Assembly (NCBI GenBank): GCA_019247335.1
Contig: JAFAPB010000083.1
Coordinates: forward strand, 1-9,093
Length of the DNA stretch: 9,093 nt
Source of the DNA: Candidatus Kaiserbacteria bacterium
GTDB taxonomy: Bacteria > Patescibacteriota > Minisyncoccia > Phycocordibacterales > UBA2100
Reading direction: 5' to 3'
The notes under the pieces were generated by a model. The model did not search any database, was not told the DNA's origin, and saw nothing but the letters and a program-made list of their open reading frames with translations. Numbering within the stretch: position 1 is the first letter of the stretch; each line of letters begins with the position of its first letter. Shown piece after piece: positions 1 to 5,832 of the stretch. A program made the translations under genes and the position numbers.

Positions 1-1277
1 CAGATCACAACGCCAAAAAGAGGATAGCAGAAGCCGTTGGTGAGCCAACCCGTCACGGTGAAATCGAGATTGCGGATGTAGGAGCCCCAGAGAACGCTCA
101 CGACCGAATAGCCGTAGCCAATGAGCACGCCCACGACCGTGAGCGCCCAGATCGCGAATTTCATCTGTTCGAAGAATGCTTCGAGCGAAGGCGCGGGGAA
201 GCCGAAGGAGAGTGTCGCATTGATATCGCCGCGCAAAAAGCCCCAGAGCGTCGATGCGAACGCGTACACGATAATGAGATGCAGCGCCCACAAAAGAATG
301 CCGCGTGTAAGCGAATCTGTTTTCGCCTTGCTTTTGCCCTTGTAAGAAATAAAGCGCCAGAATGCGATCACCGGCGATCGTTTTTGCCAAATGAGATACG
401 CGAGATATGCGGCGAGCTCGATCGCGAAGAGGTACAGATAGATGCGATCGGCGGCTGGATAGAGATATGAGTATGCGGAAAAGAGATGCGTCTGGATATA
501 AGAGATCACGTACGCGCCGAGGTAGAGCGGCATTTTGCTCATAAACCACGCAAAGGGGATCGCGATGAGCACGTTTACCCCCCAGAAGATCGCGCGCTGG
601 GGCAGCGCGATCCGGCGCAGCCGCTCACCGAGTGCCACGATCGGCGACGAGCCGAGGCGCACATAGTAATAGATGTACGCGCCGAAAAGCATGAGGGTGA
701 GAAAGAGCTCGATCGCGGAGAGCGTCGGCGCGTCATAGACGGCCGCCTGCGTTGCAAAAGTAAATTCGCTCGCGACGAGCCCCTCGGTGGATCCGATGCC
801 GACCGGCAAGCGGATCTCGGCACGCGTCGGGGAGAGCGCGATCACTTGCGCCTGGCCGACATTTTTGCGATCGCGATAGAGATTCAAGTATTCGCCTTGC
901 GTGATGCCGTTGTCGCTGCCGAGCGAGACGAACGCGTTGCTGCCCGCGTCTTCCGAGACGAGCGCATGATGGCCGATCGGCCACGACGCATGAGATGCGT
1001 CGTATTCAATTTCCGCTGCGCCCGCACCGATGTGCGTCACCTGCGCCTCGCCGATCGGCGTTTTCCAATCATGATTGAAGCGATAGAGCGCGATTCGTTG
1101 TCCTACTGAAAGGTGCGAGACATCGCCCTCGATGAGAGCGTGCGTCGCATCGACCGTCTGTACGACCGTGAGGTGCTTCGTCGCGGCGGCATGAAATGGC
1201 GCAATGACCGCAAGAAGCAGAAAGAGAAGGAACGAGACCTCGAATGCGATCGCGCAGGCGCGGTTCCACAGAGTCAT
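1..1277 (-). CDS. Multi-pass membrane protein with exported N-terminal repeat domain (3' end outside window)
   Basis: I translated this frame by hand from the ATG at 1277-1275; it stays open for 425 codons to the window edge, so the C-terminus is missing. Residues 1-30 form a signal peptide or first membrane helix ending in FHAAA. Residues 31-180 look exported and hold two related segments, one around GQRIALYR and one around GEYLNLYRDRKNVGQAQV, each a short beta-type unit of the pattern 'G-x-x-hydrophobic-x-LYR ... G-x-AQV'. From about residue 186 come at least five hydrophobic helices (roughly 186-206, 229-247, 278-297, 326-346, 373-397), with a basic loop KGKSKAK near 313-319. The start has no Shine-Dalgarno but sits just after an extended -10 element. 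I do not recognise the family. The visible part shows no catalytic motif; a membrane enzyme such as a small-molecule methyltransferase could continue beyond the edge, but that is a guess. The gene is certain; its function is unknown. Confidence 0.85.
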   Translation of the reverse strand, partial: MTLWNRACAIAFEVSFLLFLLLAVIAPFHAAATKHLTVVQTVDATHALIEGDVSHLSVGQRIALYRFNHDWKTPIGEAQVTHIGAGAAEIEYDASHASWPIGHHALVSEDAGSNAFVSLGSDNGITQGEYLNLYRDRKNVGQAQVIALSPTRAEIRLPVGIGSTEGLVASEFTFATQAAVYDAPTLSAIELFLTLMLFGAYIYYYVRLGSSPIVALGERLRRIALPQRAIFWGVNVLIAIPFAWFMSKMPLYLGAYVISYIQTHLFSAYSYLYPAADRIYLYLFAIELAAYLAYLIWQKRSPVIAFWRFISYKGKSKAKTDSLTRGILLWALHLIIVYAFASTLWGFLRGDINATLSFGFPAPSLEAFFEQMKFAIWALTVVGVLIGYGYSVVSVLWGSYIRNLDFTVTGWLTNGFCYPLFGVVI

Positions 1278-1286
1278 GGTAGCGGC

Positions 1287-1295
1287 ATCATAGCA
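1287..1295 (-). promoter_or_regulatory. Extended -10 promoter for the membrane protein starting at 1277
   Basis: On the minus strand the sequence reads TGC TATGAT, a good extended -10 (TGn plus 5 of 6 consensus bases). Nine bases (gccgctacc) separate it from the ATG at 1277, so transcription should start about 2-3 bases before the start codon. No convincing -35 is visible, because that space is occupied by the upstream gene's terminator; an extended -10 can compensate for this. Confidence 0.55.
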
Positions 1296-1298
1296 GAC

Positions 1299-1841
1299 CT
1301 ATAAAAAAGACGCTCCGGCCTGGTCGGCCGGAGGTGGTGTGTGGCAGCGCAGCCCGTCGAAACGATACCGGAATTGAATATCGTTGCCGTTGCGATCCCA
1401 CAGATAGTTGATATGCGGCTTGCAGTGTTTCTGCACGTATTGGTAGCCGCCCTTGTTTTCGACCTCGCTCCGGAACGCGAGTGCTTTCTCGGTCGCGTCC
1501 AAGGTCGTCGCCCAGTCGCCGTTTTTGGTGAGCCGGTCGAGCAGGTCGGGCCACACGCGCGCGATGATCTCGTCGCGCTTGCGGAAGATCGCCTCGTTGC
1601 GCGCGCCGCACTTAGCCGTGCACGCCGTAAATTCGGTGAAGTTCGCGCGGAGTTCCGGCGAGCGTCGCATGAACTCATCTTCGACTTTCGTAATCTTCGG
1701 CTCGCCCGGCGCGAGCCGCGTCGGGATCGCAAGCGAGCGTCCGATACCCGGCAATAGCCCCGGGTGTGTTGCGATCGTGATCACAAAGAGCACGATCATC
1801 GATCCGGCGAACAAGCCGGTCCGTTTTCCGAGAGTTCTCAT
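1299..1841 (-). CDS. Small membrane-anchored or secreted protein with four cysteines, unknown function
   Basis: The protein has 180 residues. A basic N-terminus (MRTLGKRTG) is followed by a hydrophobic segment at about 9-28, either an uncleaved anchor or a signal peptide; the rest is hydrophilic and presumably outside the membrane. The four cysteines are at 74, 78 (C-x3-C), 140 and 166, a pattern that could give two disulfides or a small metal site. The middle (about 50-130) is charged and predicted mainly helical. The start is supported by GAGG at 1852-1849, seven bases before the ATG. A TTGACA promoter lies upstream, divergent from the 1954 gene. The last residues (PPPADQAGASFL) are encoded by the terminator hairpin and are probably unimportant for function. 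I do not recognise the family; the overlapping frames on both strands are shadows of this gene. Confidence 0.75.
   Translation of the reverse strand: MRTLGKRTGLFAGSMIVLFVITIATHPGLLPGIGRSLAIPTRLAPGEPKITKVEDEFMRRSPELRANFTEFTACTAKCGARNEAIFRKRDEIIARVWPDLLDRLTKNGDWATTLDATEKALAFRSEVENKGGYQYVQKHCKPHINYLWDRNGNDIQFRYRFDGLRCHTPPPADQAGASFL
1303..1333 (-). terminator. Rho-independent terminator of the 1299-1841 gene
   Basis: On the minus strand a perfect 8-bp stem CTCCGGCC / GGCCGGAG (1333-1326 and 1320-1313) closes a GACCA loop and is followed by CGTC and six T residues (1308-1303). This is a classic intrinsic terminator. It lies inside the last codons of the 1299-1841 gene, whose stop codon is at 1301-1299, so the hairpin also encodes the end of the protein. 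The next gene's promoter starts within ten bases of the T-run. Confidence 0.85.
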
Positions 1842-1883
1842 CTATGGACCTCTTTCCAAAGACGGCCGCACCGTCTGCACAAA

Positions 1884-1912
1884 ATTAAGCAGGAATTGCG
1901 GCATCTTGTCAA
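1884..1912 (-). promoter_or_regulatory. Promoter for the 1299-1841 gene
   Basis: On the minus strand a perfect TTGACA (1912-1907) is followed after 17 bases by CTTAAT (1889-1884), which matches four of six -10 consensus bases. The predicted start near 1877 gives a leader of about 35 bases containing the GAGG ribosome-binding site and a small GACGG/CCGTC hairpin (1861-1875). Confidence 0.6.
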
Positions 1913-1913
1913 T

Positions 1914-1925
1914 CTTGTGCACAAG
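1914..1925. promoter_or_regulatory. Perfect 12-bp palindrome between divergent promoters, candidate operator
   Basis: CTTGTGCACAAG is its own reverse complement. It lies between the -35 of the leftward promoter (1907-1912) and the -10-like element of the rightward gene (1937-1945). A half-site-like TGCACAA recurs at 1877-1883 near the leftward transcription start. A dimeric regulator could bind here and affect both genes; this is inferred from position and symmetry only. Confidence 0.3.
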
Positions 1926-1936
1926 CGGGGCTTTTG

Positions 1937-1945
1937 TGGCATCAT
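1937..1945 (+). promoter_or_regulatory. Extended -10-like element for the gene at 1954
   Basis: TGG CATCAT (TGn plus 4 of 6 consensus) ends eight bases before the ATG at 1954, predicting a transcript start one or two bases upstream of the start codon. TTGTGC at 1915-1920 is the nearest -35-like hexamer, with a long 19-base spacer. No Shine-Dalgarno is present. The following bases (gccg) match those after the -10 at 1287, hinting at a shared promoter style. Confidence 0.35.
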
Positions 1946-1953
1946 GCCGGGAT

Positions 1954-2577
1954 ATGGCTAAATACGTCGTCGGGGTTATCGCTTTTATCTTAGTAGTAGC
2001 GGGCGGTTATTGGCTTTTGAAGGGTAAGAGTGCGGCACCGTCGCAGGACATGACCGGCAGCACGACGACCACCACTATGCCGCAGCAGGCGGCCACGTCG
2101 ACCTATGCGACGTCGACCTTCTCGGTCGTTTATCCGAACGATTTTACGGTTGATCCGAATTACACCTACACGCAGGTCAATCCCGCGAAGCCGATCGCCG
2201 GCGTGAAATTCACGATCCCGATGACGATGGCGACGGGCACGAATCTCTCCTCGGATACTTATGTGAGCGTCGAGCAGCTCCCGCATGCAAAGAACTGCAC
2301 GGGCGACATCTATCTGCACGACAACGTGAAAGCGGTCTCAATGTCGGATAACGGCGTGACGTACTCGGTCGCTTCGACGACCGGCGCGGGCGCGGGCAAC
2401 TTCTATGAGGAATGGGTCTATGCGATCTCGGGATCCTCGCCCTGCACCGCCGTGCGCTATTTCATCCACTCGGGAAATATCGGCAACTATCCGCCGGGCA
2501 CGGTGACGGAATTCAATAAGGACGCGCTTACTGCGGCGTTCGATTCGATCCGCCGCTCGCTCACGCTGACGCACTAA
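1954..2577 (+). CDS. Membrane-anchored extracytoplasmic protein, unknown function
   Basis: The protein has 207 residues. A single hydrophobic N-terminal helix at about 4-22 (VVGVIAFILVVAGGYWLL) is followed by a Ser/Thr/Gln-rich linker (about 26-54, including TTTTT) that looks like a disordered tether. From about residue 55 there is a beta-rich domain opening with STFSVVYPNDFTVDP and containing AGVKFTIPMTM, a style I associate with anchored proteins of Parcubacteria. Cys115 and Cys164 could form one disulfide. There is no lipobox cysteine, so it is not a lipoprotein. The ATG at 1954 is chosen because the hydrophobic anchor begins there; the same frame stays open far upstream to 1453, but that extension lies antisense to the 1299-1841 gene and is not credible. 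The gene diverges from 1841 and ends before a strong hairpin. Function unknown; a cell-surface or binding role is only a guess. Confidence 0.85.
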   Translation: MAKYVVGVIAFILVVAGGYWLLKGKSAAPSQDMTGSTTTTTMPQQAATSTYATSTFSVVYPNDFTVDPNYTYTQVNPAKPIAGVKFTIPMTMATGTNLSSDTYVSVEQLPHAKNCTGDIYLHDNVKAVSMSDNGVTYSVASTTGAGAGNFYEEWVYAISGSSPCTAVRYFIHSGNIGNYPPGTVTEFNKDALTAAFDSIRRSLTLTH

Positions 2578-2594
2578 TACGCATCAAATAGTTC

Positions 2595-2620
2595 AGCCGG
2601 GCGCGCTCACGCGCCCGGCT
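2595..2620. terminator. Strong hairpin between convergent genes, likely bidirectional terminator
   Basis: AGCCGGGCGCG and CGCGCCCGGCT form a perfect 11-bp stem with a CTCA loop. It sits 17 bases after the stop of the 1954-2577 gene and 16 bases after the stop of the opposing 2637-3116 gene. Neither side has a proper T-run (gtcgaatt on +, gaactattt on -), so termination may be imperfect, but position and stem strength argue for this role. Confidence 0.65.
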
Positions 2621-2636
2621 GTCGAATTCGCATTGC

Positions 2637-3116
2637 TCATGCGGTCTTGCGCCGCGCATAGATGAACCGCTCTTTCCACCATGTCGGCTTCGGATTGCAC
2701 GAGAGGAAATACAGCACGCCGAGAAGCGAGAGATCCCATATCGCGGCCGGGAACTGCAGGAAGATCAAGTCCGCGATCACATTGATCCAGACCCAGATGG
2801 TCGCGAACAGACGCGCCGGCCAAAACCTGCGCAGCATGTTGGACGTCTCCGGCATCTTCACTAGCACGAGTTCGACCTTATCGATGACCGCGATGATGAA
2901 CATCGCGACAGCGAGCATCGTGGTTCCCTTATTGATCAGCGTGATGAGGCCATAGGGCAGCCATGCGATCCAGAGTGCCAAGCAGCCGATGCACGCGCAG
3001 GCTTTCGCAAGCCAGAAGTTGTTGTAGCCCGGGCTTTCCTGCTCGAAGCGCCAGGCGAATCGCTCGAATTTGGCGACCCGTCGCTCGTCGGGCAGGGCAC
3101 GTTTCTTTGCTTCCAT
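2637..3116 (-). CDS. Four-helix membrane protein, unknown function
   Basis: The protein has 159 residues. The N-terminus is charged and cytoplasmic-looking (MEAKKRALPDERR, then KFERFAWRFEQE). Four hydrophobic segments follow at about 37-61, 65-86, 102-122 and 125-140, with a short basic C-terminal tail (WWKERFIYARRKTA). Under the positive-inside rule both ends would be in the cytoplasm. Acidic residues in or near the helices (Asp79, Glu82, Asp116, Asp128) are the only polar features of note. There is no recognisable enzyme motif. The start is supported by a GGGGG run a few bases upstream and by an extended -10 promoter at 3142-3169; the gene diverges from the restriction-modification operon. 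Composition and codon use match the other flanking genes, not the neighbouring operon. I do not recognise the family. Confidence 0.8.
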   Translation of the reverse strand: MEAKKRALPDERRVAKFERFAWRFEQESPGYNNFWLAKACACIGCLALWIAWLPYGLITLINKGTTMLAVAMFIIAVIDKVELVLVKMPETSNMLRRFWPARLFATIWVWINVIADLIFLQFPAAIWDLSLLGVLYFLSCNPKPTWWKERFIYARRKTA

Positions 3117-3141
3117 CTAAACCCCCACATTTGCTCGCCGC

Positions 3142-3169
3142 ACTATGCCACATAATGGACAGATTTCAA
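3142..3169 (-). promoter_or_regulatory. Promoter for the 2637-3116 gene
   Basis: On the minus strand TTGAAA (3169-3164, 5 of 6 consensus) is followed after 16 bases by CATAGT (3147-3142), with TGG directly before it as an extended -10. The expected transcript start is near 3135, leaving a short leader that carries the G-rich ribosome-binding site. Confidence 0.55.
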
Positions 3170-3174
3170 TACTC

Positions 3175-3203
3175 TTGGGGTCCACGTCGCGGCATGATGT
3201 AAT
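3175..3203 (+). promoter_or_regulatory. Promoter of the GHKL ATPase-nuclease / methylase operon
   Basis: TTGGGG (3175-3180) is followed after 17 bases by TGTAAT (3198-3203), preceded by TGA to make an extended -10. Seven bases (ggccgct) then lead to the ATG at 3211, so the transcript should start on or next to that codon. The -35 lies only five bases from the -35 of the divergent leftward promoter. Confidence 0.55.
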
Positions 3204-3210
3204 GGCCGCT

Positions 3211-5832
3211 ATGGTCAAGAGGGAAAAGACCAAACCAAGATCAAAGGGCCCCCGTCAAAGAAGTCAGGCGGACTTCACTTCAACGGGAAGAAACATTGGG
3301 CATATTGACGTTCGTCTGAGCTATCGGATCATCGAACTTTTCTCTGAAGGTCTGTATGCTAGCCCGAACAAAGCTATAGAGGAACTTGTCGTGAATGCCT
3401 TCGATGCGAATGCCCGTCGAGTGCAAATCCTTTTATCTTCGAATCTGCACGAACAAAACGCTAGTATCGCTGTTATTGATGACGGTGACGGTATGGACGG
3501 CAATGGGTTGAAGCAACACTGGCTTATCGGTGTCAGCGACAAACGAAACCGTTCCGTCGCCGGAAAGAAAAAAAGACAACAGATCGGTAAATTTGGAATT
3601 GGGAAGTTAGCCACATACGTGTTGGCCGAACGACTCACACATATCAGCAGACAAGGAAATAAATACTATGCCACGTCGATGGACTATACCAACGTGGATC
3701 AACGGGTTAAAGACGTAGAACCTAAAGCCCCTGTTCGTATATCGCTTCGGCAACCTACTGAAGTCGAAGTGACTGCAATGCTTGAACCATGGACAAGAAA
3801 CCCCGCATTCGCCTCCTCGGGGATAAAACTTTTTGGACCGGGATCATCGAAGACCTGGACAGTGACAATCATGTCTTCTTTGAAAGCTAAAGTTCACGAA
3901 ATAAAAATGGGTCATCTTGAGTGGGTGCTTCGTACTGCGATGCCACTCCGGCCCGATTTTAAGGTTTGGCTTAATGATAAGGAGCTCACGCCAAGCAAAG
4001 AAGGCAAAGATTTGCTTCAGAAGTGGATACTTGGAAAAGATTTGACTGAACTGCCTAGACCGGCGGATAAGGGAATTGAAGTGTCGGAAGACGCAACTGC
4101 CGATGAGAAATCCGGCTCGCGGTTCGGGCTGAACGTTCCTGACCTAGGGCGGGTGACTGGCTATGTAGAAGCATACAAGGATCTGTTGACAGGCAAATCA
4201 GATGAACTTGGACGCAGCCACGGATTCTTTGTCTATATATTCGACCGTCTAGTTAACGTCGACGATGGACATTTCGGGATATCTCCAGACGAACTGCGAC
4301 ACGGCACGTTCGGTCGATTCCGCGCTGTCGTGCATATGGACGGTTTGGATAAGAATCTCAGAGCAAATCGAGAAACGCTTCAAGAGGGACCGGATCTAGA
4401 AGCTGCCCGGAACGTGCTCCGAGGAATATTCAATGCCGCGCGACCCACAATAGAACAACACGTTGAGGGGGAAGAGCCGGGCATAAAGCTGGCCCGTAAA
4501 TTAGCCGCCAGTCCTGCGAGCTTGTCTCGTATGCCAATTGTCGACCTGGCTCGTGCAGTTGCTGCGGGCGAGGCGGCAACACGCAATCTCGTTGTTCCGG
4601 AATTTTCAAAAGCCGAGGCTCGTGAAGCTTTCATAAGGAGTCTTGAAGAGCGAGCAGCCAAGGGCGATGAATTTGTAGCCGGGTTAACTATTGATTACGA
4701 CGGCTCTACGGAAGAAGGCATCGCCAAATATGATACTGAGACCGGAGTGCTTCGTATTAATGCGTGGCACCCTTTTGTCGCGACCTTCTACGATGATTTC
4801 TCCAGCAAGGGAGTAGGTCAACCCCTTCAGCTTTTTGCTATGGCCGAAGTATTAGCCGAGTCACATCTGCACGCATTGGGTATCTCACAGGATCAGATCG
4901 ATGATTTTCTCGAAACGCGGGATCGATTGCTACGACATTTGGCTACGGATTCTGGAACGGAAAGCGCGTTCTCGATTGCAGCGTCTCTCCGTGAGGCGCG
5001 AAATAATCCGGATCTTTTAGAGGACAGAGTATGCGCCGCCTTTAGAAGTCTTGGTTTTGAGACGACTCGCCTTGGTAAGAGCGGTAAGCCCGATGGCGTC
5101 GCCTCTGCCATTCTTCCCGGCAATCCGGACGGTACTTCGGGTGAATATTCCGTCAGCCTTGAAGCAAAAAGTAAGCGTGTTGATGGAAAAAAAGTAGCAA
5201 GCAGCACTGTTAAGATTTCATCGGTCGTACGCCATCGCGATGAATTCAATTGTCATCACGCCGTCGTCGTCGGCCCGTCGTTTCCCAGAGCAAGAGGGGA
5301 AGACGGATCTGCGCTAGAAAAAGAGATAGATGATGATCGTATCAAGACCGAAGCGATGGGGCATCGTAAGACAATTACTCTTATAACGGTGGATGATCTA
5401 TCACTCCTAGTAAGATTGCGACCTATAAAGCAGCTAGGTTTGCGCGAACTTCGAGGGCTCTTTGACTGTCGTACGCCGGAGGAATCGGCTGCTTGGGTTC
5501 AAGCAATACAGGCGCGACATGTTTCGAAGCCACCCTATAAGGCGATCATTAATGCTATCCAGCAGCAGCAGAAACAATTCAGTCGGTCATCAGTAAAATA
5601 TGCGGCGCTGCGAGTCGAACTTTCCCATTCTACACCGCCGGTCAATTACAGTACCGATGAAGAGCTTATGGAGCTTTGCAAGGCTCTAGCGCAAATGGCA
5701 CCCGGCGCGATGCACGCCAATCAAACCACCGTCGAATTGGATCAGAGCACTCAAAATGTGATAGCGGCCATCGAATCAGCAATGAGGGATTATAATGATG
5801 ACGATGATGGCACGAAAGGCCCGAAAAAATAA
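3211..5832 (+). CDS. GHKL (MutL/MORC-like) ATPase fused to a PD-(D/E)XK nuclease domain
   Basis: The protein has 873 residues and is probably the ATP-dependent restriction component of the locus. After a basic tail (1-19) comes a GHKL ATPase: motif I EELVVNAFDANA (Glu58, Asn62, Asp65), motif II DDGDGM (90-95) and motif III GKFGIGK (126-132). A transducer-like region follows (about 210-400), with HGFFVYIFDRLVNVDDGHFG at 337-356 and LRANRETL near 383-390. Residues 415-595 form a mostly helical linker. At about 600-735 a nuclease domain shows helix Glu604, KPDG (Asp628), then SLEAK (Glu651, Lys653), the D...E-x-K pattern of PD-(D/E)XK enzymes. The tail (740-873) includes QQQQ and ends in an acidic stretch. 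I choose ATG 3211 because it follows an extended -10 by seven bases; ATG 3202 is possible. The frame is open from 3145, but that would translate the promoter. The last 38 bases overlap the methylase gene. The ATPase fold is clear; the nuclease is likely; the biological role is inferred. Confidence 0.85.
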   Translation: MVKREKTKPRSKGPRQRSQADFTSTGRNIGHIDVRLSYRIIELFSEGLYASPNKAIEELVVNAFDANARRVQILLSSNLHEQNASIAVIDDGDGMDGNGLKQHWLIGVSDKRNRSVAGKKKRQQIGKFGIGKLATYVLAERLTHISRQGNKYYATSMDYTNVDQRVKDVEPKAPVRISLRQPTEVEVTAMLEPWTRNPAFASSGIKLFGPGSSKTWTVTIMSSLKAKVHEIKMGHLEWVLRTAMPLRPDFKVWLNDKELTPSKEGKDLLQKWILGKDLTELPRPADKGIEVSEDATADEKSGSRFGLNVPDLGRVTGYVEAYKDLLTGKSDELGRSHGFFVYIFDRLVNVDDGHFGISPDELRHGTFGRFRAVVHMDGLDKNLRANRETLQEGPDLEAARNVLRGIFNAARPTIEQHVEGEEPGIKLARKLAASPASLSRMPIVDLARAVAAGEAATRNLVVPEFSKAEAREAFIRSLEERAAKGDEFVAGLTIDYDGSTEEGIAKYDTETGVLRINAWHPFVATFYDDFSSKGVGQPLQLFAMAEVLAESHLHALGISQDQIDDFLETRDRLLRHLATDSGTESAFSIAASLREARNNPDLLEDRVCAAFRSLGFETTRLGKSGKPDGVASAILPGNPDGTSGEYSVSLEAKSKRVDGKKVASSTVKISSVVRHRDEFNCHHAVVVGPSFPRARGEDGSALEKEIDDDRIKTEAMGHRKTITLITVDDLSLLVRLRPIKQLGLRELRGLFDCRTPEESAAWVQAIQARHVSKPPYKAIINAIQQQQKQFSRSSVKYAALRVELSHSTPPVNYSTDEELMELCKALAQMAPGAMHANQTTVELDQSTQNVIAAIESAMRDYNDDDDGTKGPKK
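5784..5788 (+). promoter_or_regulatory. Internal ribosome-binding site deciding the methylase start
   Basis: GAGGG inside the ATPase-nuclease gene lies six bases (attata) before ATG 5795. This spacing favours 5795 over the in-frame ATGs at 5798, 5804 and 5807 and suggests translation coupled to the upstream gene. Confidence 0.65.

Noticed and set aside
486..1109. 207-codon open frame on + strand
   Set aside because: Arg/Asp/Glu-rich, low-complexity translation lying antisense to the membrane-protein gene, which has clear signal and helix structure. A shadow frame.
870..1250. GCGATCGC octamers resembling the cyanobacterial HIP1 repeat
   Set aside because: Only about two copies were seen, and both are explained by frequent atc-gcg and gcg-atc codon pairs; other features do not suggest a cyanobacterium.
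1861..1875. GACGG/CCGTC hairpin as a terminator or riboswitch
   Set aside because: The stem is only five base pairs, no T-run follows on either strand, and there is no room for a larger conserved fold.
1453..1953. Long open frame on + running into the 1954 gene
   Set aside because: It is antisense to the well-supported 1299-1841 gene, and the hydrophobic anchor expected at an N-terminus begins only at 1954. It is a byproduct of GC-rich codon use.
3145..3210. Upstream ATG at 3145 (and 3202) as start of the ATPase-nuclease gene
   Set aside because: Starting at 3145 would translate across both divergent promoters and add 22 residues unlike the basic tail that follows. ATG 3211 has the best spacing from the extended -10; 3202 overlaps that element.
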